Part shown: piece by piece, positions 1 through 6,890 of the stretch
How positions within the stretch are numbered: position 1 is the stretch's first letter
Layout: each line of letters starts with the position of its first letter
NCBI GenBank assembly: GCA_025996865.1
Contig: BNTV01000111.1
Coordinates: forward strand, 1-15,199
DNA length: 15,199 nucleotides
Origin: Bacteroidia bacterium
Lineage (GTDB): Bacteria; Bacteroidota; Bacteroidia; Bacteroidales; Azobacteroidaceae
Direction: 5' to 3'
The notes under the pieces: model-generated
What the model saw: only the letters and a program-made list of their open reading frames with translations
What the model was told of the DNA's origin: nothing
Database searches by the model: none
Program-made: the position numbers and the translations under genes

Positions 1-28
1 CATTTCAAATTGTTTGTCAAAATCGCTG

Positions 29-36
29 CAAATGTA
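29..36 (-). promoter_or_regulatory. Possible -7 promoter box for a leftward gene outside the window
   Basis: Read on the minus strand the octamer is TACATTTG, a perfect match to the Bacteroidetes -7 consensus TAnnTTTG. The window begins with CAT, so a leftward ATG at 3-1 would lie about 20 bases past the expected transcription start. No clear TTTG -33 element is found at the right distance, and the gene itself cannot be seen. Confidence 0.35.
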
Positions 37-296
37 AGTATTATTTTTAAATAAAAATGCGAAATAGATAATTATTTAAACAAAAAATGAGTATTTTATT
101 AAATTTATCAAATTTATAAGGTTTTCACGCCTGATTATACGGGGAAATACACAATTATTAGATTCTTTCAGGGTAAATATTTTGTAAAATGGACTGAAAA
201 ACGGTTTTGGATGGTTTTTATTCATGATTGACAATAAAATCGGGGTGTTTGCGGCAGCTATGTGACAAATCATAATAAACATAACAATAGTATAAA

Positions 297-517
297 TTAT
301 CGTCAGATGTCTCGACTTCGCACCTTCGGCGCTTCGCTCGACATGACGCCGATGTATATTATTGAGGGAGAGGAGGAAAGATTAGGGCGGCGAAGCCGCC
401 CTAATCTTTCCTCCTCTTGTTTTCTCCCAAAGGGTATCGTCATGTCGACCGAGCGCAGCGAGTGGAGACATCTACCGATAGTCGTTAAACACTAATTGGG
501 AAATTTGTCGTACACCC
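297..517. mobile_element. Degraded copy of palindromic MITE-like element (copy 1)
   Basis: The right half, 438-517, is 80 bases that match the reverse complement of 7997-8076 in the intact copy with only about three or four differences, including the terminal repeat ending TTGTCGTACACCC. The left inner arm (about 303-347) keeps the AGATGTCTC and TCGACATGACG motifs. The left terminal repeat is not recognisable beyond ATTATC near 297 and possibly GACAAAT at 264-270, so that end is eroded or replaced. No transposase is encoded. The core is a perfect hairpin (369-417). Confidence 0.75.
369..417. repeat. Perfect 23-bp hairpin at core of element copy 1
   Basis: Arms 369-391 and 395-417 are perfectly complementary around a GAA loop (392-394). 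The innermost 15 bases, GGCGGCGAAGCCGCC, are shared with the hairpin of the intact copy; the outer arm sequences differ between copies while remaining perfectly paired. No T-run follows on either strand, so this is not a standard intrinsic terminator. Confidence 0.9.
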
Positions 518-577
518 GTGCCGATTGAATAACAGCACCGCTTACGCGGCGCTTGGCTGGGGAACATTCACCTTATT

Positions 578-597
578 CCGGGCGCTGTCGCACCCGG
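578..597. repeat. Short GC hairpin
   Basis: CCGGGCGC (578-585) pairs with GCACCCGG (590-597) with one C-A mismatch around the loop TGTC. It lies in the non-coding stretch between element copy 1 and the end of the di-heme gene. No function can be assigned. Confidence 0.5.
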
Positions 598-692
598 CTA
601 TAAACACAGAAGCGCTACGCGCTTTTTTAATCCGGAACGACAACTGTCGGATACGGATAGGTCTATAAACGCGGAAGCACCCTTAATCCAAT

Positions 693-723
693 AATCCCGA
701 TGGCCGCTTTGACCATCGGGATT
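693..723 (-). terminator. Hairpin downstream of the di-heme lipoprotein gene, possible terminator
   Basis: AATCCCGATGG (693-703) and CCATCGGGATT (713-723) form an 11-bp perfect stem with a 9-base loop, 25 bases past the stop codon of the minus-strand gene at 749. In the minus direction only a weak T-rich tract follows, so termination is plausible from its position but not certain. A six-pair hairpin followed by TTTTTT at 610-628 is a further candidate, for plus-strand transcripts. Confidence 0.5.
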
Positions 724-748
724 GCTTAAAAAACTATGGTTCACGTAA

Positions 749-2272
749 TTAAATTGATTCCAGAAATTTAATCAAGGCCTCACGGTCTTTTTTCGGTAAA
801 TTCCGGTATTTCTCTTTGGCAAACTTGGCGTCGCCGCCGTGCCATAAAATAGCTTCGTTGTAATTGCGGGCGCGCATGTCGTGCAAGTGTTCGCTTGCGC
901 CTGTGCATTTTTCGGAAAGTCCGCGTCCCCAGAGCGGAGTCGTTCGGCACCAGCCGGTACGGATATCGTTTACCATGTCGAGGCGGTGTTGTAGAAAGTC
1001 GGAATAAGGCCAGATTTTCTGATTCGGATAGCGCGGCAATTTGCCTTTCACCATCGGATCGCCGGCATAATCGTCCGCACCGGTTGTCCACGAGGGACGA
1101 TGGCAAGACGTACAGCCGGTTTCGTAGAATTTTTCCTTTCCTTTTTTTACGTCCGGATCGTTGAGATTCCGGGCTGCCGGAACTGCCAGTCCCCGGTGCC
1201 AGACCATAAAATCAATATAGTCCTTGTCGCTCATTTCAACGGGTAAATCTCTCGACATCAAATCATCATAAATTTCCTGTTCGCTTTTTCCCAGCTTTGT
1301 CTGAATATCCCGGTTCTGCGACATAGCCGTAGCATAAGCTGTTGTGATATAATGGTAACGCCTGTCGGAACGGGTTACATTGGTGATATTCCAAATGGCA
1401 TTGGCGCCGGGACCATTCTGTAGCGTGCCGCGCGACAGACCGTAGGTGTAGCGTCCGGGATGCGAAGTGCCGTCCACTTCTTTGATAAAATTTTCGGGCT
1501 GGTATTTCGCATCGTTCAGCGTAAATCCCCGGCTTTTTTCGTAATGATACTGAGCGAGGATGGAATCGTCGGGAATGGCGTCAATCAGTCCTGTGCCGTA
1601 AATGCCGATGGTTGCTTCCAGACGCACTTTGTAAAAATCGGGCATCGGAACATTGATTGCCGAACGGTCAATGGAAACTTCGGGGTATATCAGGCTGTAT
1701 GTTTCTCCGTCGGGAAAAACGTTGCCGTACACGTCGGTATAGTTTTTCCATTCGATATGGATGCCGGATTCATCAATCGGCGGCAAATAAGGATAAGTTG
1801 CCTGTGTTTGCGGCATTCCGGTCAGTTGGCTCACATAATTGTCGTTGGCATCGGTAACTACTAACAGGTATCCGTTGCCGAAGTCTTTGGAACGGTATTG
1901 TTCCATCTGTTTTCCGTGTCCATAGGCGGGGTGACAGGTTATGCAGGAACTGCGTACCGAAACCGGTCCCAATCCGCGGCGAACGCCATCCACATTGGAT
2001 GTAAATTCATGTTCAAACGAGGCTTCTCCCCGCTTGAAACCGAGTAGAAATTCGGGTGATGCGTCCACGACCGGCGTGGGTTGTTCGTATGCATAAGTCG
2101 TTGCATTAAAAGTAGTTCCCAGTAGTCCTCCAGAGTAGTATTCCTCGGATAATTCTTCTTGCGGTAATTTACCGTTTCCGTTGTCATCGCCGCATCCCGC
2201 GATTGCGAAGCAGCATGTCAACAACAGGATATTCGCTCTATACAAATATTTAAGTTTCATAATGTACATCAT
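749..2272 (-). CDS. Di-heme c-type cytochrome lipoprotein (COG3488/DUF1111-like di-heme oxidoreductase)
   Basis: The 507-residue product begins with a lipoprotein signal: a hydrophobic stretch, then AIAGC with the lipidated cysteine at residue 27. It has two c-heme sites, CITCH (110-114) and CTSCH (387-391), each in one half of the protein, as in the di-heme oxidoreductase family related to bacterial cytochrome c peroxidases. COG3488 members are known to cluster with imelysin genes; that is the gene just upstream. The protein is expected to be anchored in the periplasm or outer membrane and to do redox chemistry; its substrate is unknown, and iron redox is only inferred from context. Three in-frame ATGs (2272, 2269, 2260) compete for the start. 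The third gives MKLKYLYR, a more typical signal start. A tandem TTGAAAA heptamer array lies immediately upstream. Confidence 0.85.
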   Translation of the reverse strand: MMYIMKLKYLYRANILLLTCCFAIAGCGDDNGNGKLPQEELSEEYYSGGLLGTTFNATTYAYEQPTPVVDASPEFLLGFKRGEASFEHEFTSNVDGVRRGLGPVSVRSSCITCHPAYGHGKQMEQYRSKDFGNGYLLVVTDANDNYVSQLTGMPQTQATYPYLPPIDESGIHIEWKNYTDVYGNVFPDGETYSLIYPEVSIDRSAINVPMPDFYKVRLEATIGIYGTGLIDAIPDDSILAQYHYEKSRGFTLNDAKYQPENFIKEVDGTSHPGRYTYGLSRGTLQNGPGANAIWNITNVTRSDRRYHYITTAYATAMSQNRDIQTKLGKSEQEIYDDLMSRDLPVEMSDKDYIDFMVWHRGLAVPAARNLNDPDVKKGKEKFYETGCTSCHRPSWTTGADDYAGDPMVKGKLPRYPNQKIWPYSDFLQHRLDMVNDIRTGWCRTTPLWGRGLSEKCTGASEHLHDMRARNYNEAILWHGGDAKFAKEKYRNLPKKDREALIKFLESI

Positions 2273-2299
2273 TGAAAGTTGAAAATTGAAAATTGAAAA
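2272..2299. repeat. Tandem heptamer repeat TTGAAAA x4
   Basis: Four consecutive seven-base units, TTGAAAG then three TTGAAAA, fill most of the 33-base gap between the imelysin gene and the di-heme gene and abut the start codon of the latter. A two-unit version of the same heptamer occurs at 15040-15053. Length variation here would change the distance between the two genes without altering either protein. Confidence 0.85.
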
Positions 2300-2305
2300 C
2301 GCCGG

Positions 2306-3469
2306 TTATTTATACAACGCTTTTTTGGCTTCACTCAGAATATCGGACAAATCGTTGCAGGCTTCCATTGCTTCGCCGGCTTGCACGGAGGTGAAGTTTT
2401 TGTCAAATGGATACGGAATAGCGTCTATTTTGGCAATTGCGTTGATTATCGCATCCTTAATTTGGGTATCCAATCCGGAATCGACTGTTTTTATGAAATC
2501 GCTAAGCGATGCGCCTCGTTTGCCGGCGTCGGCTCCACCCAAATAAGCATTTTGAATACTTTTGATATTGCCGATGAAATCGACTTTGGAATTGTAACTG
2601 TAAGGCGATTCGATGTAATTCACGTCTTCGCCCGTGTATGGCATGCCGATTTTCATGGCGCCTACTTCGTCGGCAATGGTGATGCAACCTTCGATAATGG
2701 TTTCACAAGCCTCTGCAAAAGAGGTTTTGGTGCTGCCTGCCTTACCTGCATTCAGCATGTCCTGGCCGTAGGAATATTTTCCACCGTTGACGGTAACCCT
2801 CATTTCAAGCGATTCCAATTTTTGCTTTTTTTCGTTTGTCACTTGATCCAAGCTCGCCCAGGAAGCTTCCAAACGAAAACATTGATTGCGAAGATCGCCT
2901 CCTACGGCTACAGCGTAAATCAGTTCTTTGTCGGTGATTTTTCCGGCGTCTTTCGGTTGTCCGTTTTCAAACAGGATGTATTCGATTCCATGAAATCCAA
3001 GCAGTGCCGAACCTAAAAAGCTACCGGCCCATTCATCACCGTTTTCGCCCGACATTTTGACGATGTGCTCGTTGTTCGACAGTTCGGCAAGTAATTCATC
3101 TTTTGCAAGAGGCCAGGTGTCGATATGCGGGTCAATTCCGAAATCGCTTGCCGCGCCGTAGAGAAAGGCTTCACTCAATTCCCAGTAATCACGGGCTTTT
3201 ATCCATTTTTCGGCTGCTGTCTGAACATTGGCATTCGTTTTATTTTGTTTCAATGCTACCAAGGCGTTGTACAATTCAATAGATTCGTCTGCCAGAGATT
3301 TATAAGTAGCTATAACCGTATGGTTTACATATTGTTCGACAATGACTGAAAATGTTTTTTCTTTTGCTTCGTCAGCATCCGGAATGTTGTCGTTATTATC
3401 GCAAGAAGTAAGGACCGGCAACAGCAATGTTGCACAGAATAAAAATCGAAATAAATTGTTCATTATCAT
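2306..3469 (-). CDS. Imelysin family (peptidase M75-like) lipoprotein
   Basis: The 387-residue protein has a lipoprotein signal ending LTSC with cysteine 23, then the all-helical imelysin fold signature GxHxxE, seen as GFHGIE at 158-163. Imelysins (COG3487/3489, IrpA/ICMP/EfeO-related) are periplasmic or surface proteins tied to iron uptake; despite the M75 name, a proteolytic activity is doubtful for most. Length and motif placement fit a complete single-domain member. It is the middle gene of a minus-strand operon, 15 bases after the porin-like gene and 33 bases before the di-heme cytochrome. ATG at 3463 is an alternative start two codons in. Iron or heme handling is inferred from the family, not shown by the sequence. 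Confidence 0.88.
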   Translation of the reverse strand: MIMNNLFRFLFCATLLLPVLTSCDNNDNIPDADEAKEKTFSVIVEQYVNHTVIATYKSLADESIELYNALVALKQNKTNANVQTAAEKWIKARDYWELSEAFLYGAASDFGIDPHIDTWPLAKDELLAELSNNEHIVKMSGENGDEWAGSFLGSALLGFHGIEYILFENGQPKDAGKITDKELIYAVAVGGDLRNQCFRLEASWASLDQVTNEKKQKLESLEMRVTVNGGKYSYGQDMLNAGKAGSTKTSFAEACETIIEGCITIADEVGAMKIGMPYTGEDVNYIESPYSYNSKVDFIGNIKSIQNAYLGGADAGKRGASLSDFIKTVDSGLDTQIKDAIINAIAKIDAIPYPFDKNFTSVQAGEAMEACNDLSDILSEAKKALYK

Positions 3470-3484
3470 TTATATTTGAAGTTA

Positions 3485-4732
3485 TTAATTGAAAAATCCG
3501 GCATAAGCGATACCGACAGAGATACTGTTTTCATTGTTGTATTGGCTCTTGAGCATCCCTGCCGAATATTCTGCTTTTACCACTATTTCCGGCGTTGGAA
3601 AATAATTGATGCCGCCTACGATTCGCTGACGTCCGCACCATTCGTTACCGGTAATATTGGGGGCGGTTTTATACATTGAATCGTAATATTCGTATCTGCC
3701 GAAAATATATAATTTGTCTTTTGCCGGGTTTTTAATTGGAGAGAAGATGTCATAACCTGCTTCAATACCTGTACAAATTGCATCGGAAGCGACATTGGTT
3801 CGCGGAGAAGGCGAGTTTTTGGTCAGGCTTTTGTTGTATCTCGATATTTCTTCCGAGTTGCCCAAATGACCGTAATCGAAATATCCGCGAGCGATGACAG
3901 CATGTTTTTTGTATGCAAAATCGAACGACGCGATACTAACGGCGCCTTTCACGCCTTTGTATTTTTCGGCAGTAGAGGATTGGATGCTGTTGTTGAAACT
4001 GTAACCGAAATAACCGCTCAATCCCATGCGTAATCCGTCGAGTGAATAATTATCGATGCGCAGTACGCCTGCATATTTGTTTGCTACTTTAAATTCGTAT
4101 GGTGAGGCTGAGCCTCCTTGTATCCAGTTTTGGCGGCCGAATAATTCGGAATCCAATCCCGGAAGCAATTGCGCTTCATATCTCCATTTCCCGATTCGTC
4201 CCCAAAGACTGACGCCGGTTTCGTGCCAGGTACACGGGAGAATCGTATTCTCACCTTCGGGGCGATAAACGGTGAAAAATTCATTCGGCAAATGGTTGTT
4301 GTTGGTATAACCTATCGGAACAATGAGATGTCCCATACGCAGGTTGAAAGCGGACGAAAACGACCGCTCAATCCAGAACTGTTCCAGCGCTACTTCTCCG
4401 CCTCTTTCGATTTCGTTTTCATATTCGCCGGCTTCTTCGGCTTCCAGTTCCGTTGCCGATTCCGTTCCGCCGTGTTCAAATTCGATTTCGGAATACATTT
4501 TCCATTTGGAATTGAATGTGTAACCGATGGCGAAAGCTACATGGGGAATGTCAAACCGTCCGTGGCTTTTGGCATTTTTATAATCTTCTGCGTGGGAATA
4601 ACGATTGATGTTATCGCTGAAAAAATTGCGGCTCAGAGCGATTTCGCCGTAACCTCCGATTTGTAACTGTGCAAATGAATTTTGTGATAACGCGAGGATT
4701 AACACAAGCGCCGGAAATAGTTTTTTGAACAT
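3485..4732 (-). CDS. Outer-membrane beta-barrel, porin-like
   Basis: The 415-residue product has a classical signal peptide (cleavage predicted after SFA, residue 21) followed by QLQIGGYGEIA and many alternating aromatic and glycine-rich strands typical of phosphate-selective-porin-like (OprP/porin_O_P) barrels. There is an acidic insertion with repeated Glu (about residues 90-115) that would form a surface or periplasmic loop. No TonB box or plug domain is present, so it is not a TonB-dependent receptor. As first gene of the operon with imelysin and a di-heme cytochrome, it may be the outer-membrane entry route for their substrate; this is inference. A promoter lies just upstream at 4761-4791. 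Confidence 0.8.
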   Translation of the reverse strand: MFKKLFPALVLILALSQNSFAQLQIGGYGEIALSRNFFSDNINRYSHAEDYKNAKSHGRFDIPHVAFAIGYTFNSKWKMYSEIEFEHGGTESATELEAEEAGEYENEIERGGEVALEQFWIERSFSSAFNLRMGHLIVPIGYTNNNHLPNEFFTVYRPEGENTILPCTWHETGVSLWGRIGKWRYEAQLLPGLDSELFGRQNWIQGGSASPYEFKVANKYAGVLRIDNYSLDGLRMGLSGYFGYSFNNSIQSSTAEKYKGVKGAVSIASFDFAYKKHAVIARGYFDYGHLGNSEEISRYNKSLTKNSPSPRTNVASDAICTGIEAGYDIFSPIKNPAKDKLYIFGRYEYYDSMYKTAPNITGNEWCGRQRIVGGINYFPTPEIVVKAEYSAGMLKSQYNNENSISVGIAYAGFFN

Positions 4733-4760
4733 CTCTGTTTTGTATATAAATTTGATGATG

Positions 4761-4791
4761 CAAAGTTCCGGCTTTTGACAAAATGGTACAA
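4761..4791 (-). promoter_or_regulatory. Promoter of the porin-imelysin-cytochrome operon
   Basis: On the minus strand the -7 box is GAACTTTG (4768-4761), matching six of the consensus positions of TAnnTTTG except the leading T, and TTG (4791-4789) lies 20 bases upstream at the -33 position. Transcription would start near 4754, about 20 bases before the ATG at 4732. A spaced inverted repeat, TCCCAT (4792-4797) and ATGGGA (4812-4817), abuts the -33 element and could be an operator. Confidence 0.5.
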
Positions 4792-4821
4792 TCCCATCAT
4801 TGGGGGGTTTTATGGGAGGTG

Positions 4822-4854
4822 AATAACTATTTGTGGGGATAAAAATCAGTTATT
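4822..4854 (-). terminator. Hairpin overlapping the LuxR gene stop, possible terminator
   Basis: AATAACT (4822-4828) pairs with AGTTATT (4848-4854), with a further four-pair inner helix. The right arm includes the TAA stop codon of the regulator gene (4850-4852). No T-run follows in the minus direction, so a terminating role is uncertain. Confidence 0.3.
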
Positions 4855-5455
4855 GCAAATCTTCCTGCGAAATCAAATTATTAAAGGTAGCATAAAGCGT
4901 TAATCCGGCAACGGTTTTGATGCCTGTTTTCCGGGAAATGTTTTTGCGGTGGGAAACAACCGTATGGATGGATATGAAATGTTTATCTGCGATTTCTTTG
5001 TTGGTCAGGCCTTTGGCTATGGAGATAAGGATTTCTTTTTCCCTGTTCGACAAGTCGATATCGTTTACTCTATCTCTGCTACTAACGAGTGTTTTGGTTA
5101 TCTGTTGTAATTTTTTCATCATTTTCTCACTGTCATCGTAGATACTCAGCACGCCGTCGAAACCGGTAAGCGTTTCATTATCCACATATCCGTAAAGGAT
5201 AGCGGCAATAATGGCGTCGGGGTGACCGGGAAATAAATTCCTTACGGCAAAGGGCCGGTAGCAATTGACAATGGCCGGATTAAGCAGAATGATATCGAAA
5301 TTTTTGTCTCCTTTTATGTCATGAAACGATTGAAGATCGCTGTAAATGCCTGTTACGGTAAACCGTGCATTTTCTTCGAGTATTTTTTTTATTCCTATCC
5401 GGATGACGGGAGAGGGTTCTATAATTGCTATTCTGTTCTTATTCAGATTACTCAT
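4850..5455 (-). CDS. LuxR-family transcription regulator with degenerate receiver domain
   Basis: The 201-residue protein has a receiver-like fold at the N terminus (residues 8 to about 120) and a NarL/LuxR-type helix-turn-helix at 135-180 (SNREKEILISIAKGL, then NKEIADKHFISIHTVVSHRK). The receiver lacks the phosphorylation machinery: the paired acidic residues are replaced by E13-P14 and the phospho-acceptor position after FDIILL is N59 instead of Asp. It is therefore probably not controlled by a histidine kinase. It follows the hemerythrin-like gene by six bases in the same operon, so signal may come from that partner or from direct ligand or redox sensing; this is inference. Targets are unknown; the neighbouring porin operon is a candidate. 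Confidence 0.85.
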   Translation of the reverse strand: MSNLNKNRIAIIEPSPVIRIGIKKILEENARFTVTGIYSDLQSFHDIKGDKNFDIILLNPAIVNCYRPFAVRNLFPGHPDAIIAAILYGYVDNETLTGFDGVLSIYDDSEKMMKKLQQITKTLVSSRDRVNDIDLSNREKEILISIAKGLTNKEIADKHFISIHTVVSHRKNISRKTGIKTVAGLTLYATFNNLISQEDLQ

Positions 5456-5461
5456 GAAGGA

Positions 5462-6145
5462 TTATTTTTCAATTCGTTCGACCAATGCTATCAATATTTG
5501 CTCTTCCAATGAGGTATGTTTGCTTAAATCAAATTCAAATAAGAACAAATCAATCAGTGCATCACGGCATTTCTCTATGGTACATTCCGGAGGAAGGTAT
5601 TTGATTAAGATATTTTTCAAATCATTCAGTGCATCATCAAGATCACTGTGGTTCCTTTCGTATTCCTTTATATTGTAATTGGTTGTTTTTTCTCCATCCA
5701 AAAGCGACCGGATATAAGGGAACACTACTTGCTCTTCATAACCGAAATGTGCGATGACTTCCTGCTTGTATTTTTCGCAAAACTTTACCAGTATTTCGCC
5801 ATTTTTCAGACAACCGCAATCAATCAGATTCAGAATCCGGTCGATTACTTTGGGTAAGCGGTTTTCAAGAAAATCTTTATGAGAATTTTTCAAATATCTC
5901 ATTAAATCGGTCAGCGGAATTTGAGACAAAGTGTTGGTATCCGGACTGTAACCGTCAAAAGTATATAAATTACAAACCAACAGAAACAGTGAAGTCGAAA
6001 TCCCTTTTTTTTCGCATATCTGTTTTACGGTGCTTTCTCCCAAATCGAGATTAAGCCCGAAACCGGGGAAAACAAACAGCAGCCGGTAGTTGGTAAGCAC
6101 CAAATCCGCCGCTTTCATTTTTTCGTAAAATAAGCCGTGATTCAT
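5462..6145 (-). CDS. Hemerythrin / RIC (YtfE-ScdA)-like di-iron protein
   Basis: I place the start at 6145 (227 residues). The frame stays open to an ATG at 6199, but a consensus promoter lies inside that extension (-33 at 6200-6197, -7 at 6176-6169), so the mRNA should begin near 6162. ATG at 6118 is another option. The C-terminal half shows the hemerythrin-like ligand pattern: H89, then HFGYEE, NHSD and KHTSLEE, a four-helix di-iron bundle as in RIC proteins that repair nitrosative or oxidative iron damage. The N-terminal part (about 20-60; FPGFGLNLDLGESTVKQICE) resembles the ScdA_N/DUF542 domain but the hallmark Cys-Cys after the G is replaced by Leu-Asp. It is co-transcribed with the LuxR-like regulator six bases downstream, suggesting an iron, oxygen or NO sensing pair. 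Confidence 0.8.
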   Translation of the reverse strand: MNHGLFYEKMKAADLVLTNYRLLFVFPGFGLNLDLGESTVKQICEKKGISTSLFLLVCNLYTFDGYSPDTNTLSQIPLTDLMRYLKNSHKDFLENRLPKVIDRILNLIDCGCLKNGEILVKFCEKYKQEVIAHFGYEEQVVFPYIRSLLDGEKTTNYNIKEYERNHSDLDDALNDLKNILIKYLPPECTIEKCRDALIDLFLFEFDLSKHTSLEEQILIALVERIEK

Positions 6146-6168
6146 ATATACATGATTTAAAACAAACG

Positions 6169-6200
6169 CAAATGTACAAAAATGAATTGGAAGCATCAAA
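6169..6200 (-). promoter_or_regulatory. Promoter of the hemerythrin-LuxR operon
   Basis: On the minus strand TTTG (6200-6197), a 20-base spacer and TACATTTG (6176-6169) match the Bacteroidetes -33/-7 consensus exactly. The predicted transcription start near 6162 excludes the upstream ATG at 6199 and sets the gene start at 6145. The -33 element overlaps the territory of the divergent rhomboid promoter. Confidence 0.75.
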
Positions 6201-6217
6201 AAATTGTTTTATCTTTG
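6187..6217 (+). promoter_or_regulatory. Promoter of the rhomboid-EEP operon
   Basis: TTG at 6187-6189, a 20-base spacer and TATCTTTG at 6210-6217 match the Bacteroidetes consensus. Transcription would start near 6224, about 26 bases before the rhomboid ATG. It is interleaved with the divergent minus-strand promoter at 6169-6200, so the two polymerases would compete for the same stretch. Confidence 0.75.
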
Positions 6218-6249
6218 CAGCAAATTGAATTAAACGAAATTTACATATA

Positions 6250-6879
6250 ATGGCTTATTATCAAGGAAATAGTTTTTATAACAATATTCCGTCGGTTACG
6301 CGGAATCTATTGATTATCAATGTAGTAGTTTGGCTGGCATGTCTTTTATTCAAACCATTGGAATTTTATTTGGCTCTGTTTAATTTTGATTCGGGGTACT
6401 TCAAAATATATCAATTGGTTACTTACATGTTTGCTCATGCTTCTTTCGAACATATTTTCTTCAATATGTTTGCCTTATTCATGTTTGGCGGAGTGCTCGA
6501 AAATTATTGGGGACAGAAGCGTTATCTTGTCTATTATATGGTAACCGGCATTGGCGCCGGACTGGTACAATTATTGATATGTCATTTGCAAGGGATTACC
6601 TATCCTGTGCCGACGGTCGGCGCATCGGGAGCGATTTTCGGATTGTTGCTTGCGTTTGGGATGTCATTCCCGGATACTCCTCTGTATCTGATGTTTGTTC
6701 CGATTCCGATTAAAGCGAAATATATGGTTATCGGTTACGGACTGATTGAATTTTTCTTCGGTGTGGCTAATAGAAGCGGTGATAATGTAGCTCATTTTGC
6801 TCATTTGGGTGGCATGTTATTCGGGATTCTCCTGATTTTATACTGGAGAAAAAAACGAAAGACATTTGATTTTAGGTAA
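6250..6879 (+). CDS. Rhomboid family intramembrane serine protease
   Basis: The 209-residue product is a compact six-helix rhomboid. Catalytic serine is in GASG (S126) and the histidine in AHFAHLGG (H185), with the conserved H68 and N72 of the EHIFFN motif shaping the oxyanion hole. The protein cleaves transmembrane substrates within the inner membrane; its natural substrates are unknown. The start is supported by a consensus promoter 33-63 bases upstream. The membrane nuclease-like gene follows after 11 bases, indicating an operon. This rhomboid plus EEP-domain neighbour arrangement is familiar in Bacteroidales, from general knowledge of the group. Confidence 0.92.
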   Translation: MAYYQGNSFYNNIPSVTRNLLIINVVVWLACLLFKPLEFYLALFNFDSGYFKIYQLVTYMFAHASFEHIFFNMFALFMFGGVLENYWGQKRYLVYYMVTGIGAGLVQLLICHLQGITYPVPTVGASGAIFGLLLAFGMSFPDTPLYLMFVPIPIKAKYMVIGYGLIEFFFGVANRSGDNVAHFAHLGGMLFGILLILYWRKKRKTFDFR

Positions 6880-6890
6880 GCGGAAAATTA

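Larger units (their letters stand above)
1..748. other. Gene-free region with degraded mobile repeat and hairpins
   Basis: I see no convincing coding gene here. Positions 1-240 are AT-rich; a consensus-like minus-strand -7 box lies at 29-36. Positions about 297-517 carry a degraded copy of the palindromic element found intact at 7997-8254. Positions 518-748 contain several small hairpins (578-597, 610-624, 693-723) and a 16-base direct repeat (598-613 and 663-678, 14 of 16 identical). The short open frames in this stretch cross the inverted repeats and show no recognisable protein family, so I treat them as chance. Confidence 0.6.

Noticed and set aside
369..417. Core hairpin of element copy 1 as an intrinsic terminator
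   Set aside because: The stem is very strong but no T-run follows on either strand, and no gene ends next to it.
303..476. CRISPR array suggested by the repeated AGATGTCTC/GACATGACG motifs
   Set aside because: The motifs are inverted arms of one palindromic element, present once per arm, with no regular spacers and no cas genes.
76..495. Short open frames at the left end
   Set aside because: One is in AT-rich non-coding sequence and the other crosses the palindromic element; neither has a family-like composition or a promoter.
780..1106. Open frames overlapping the di-heme, pckA and other genes on alternate frames
   Set aside because: They are shadows of clearly identified genes, with low-complexity Arg/Ser-rich products and no starts or context of their own.
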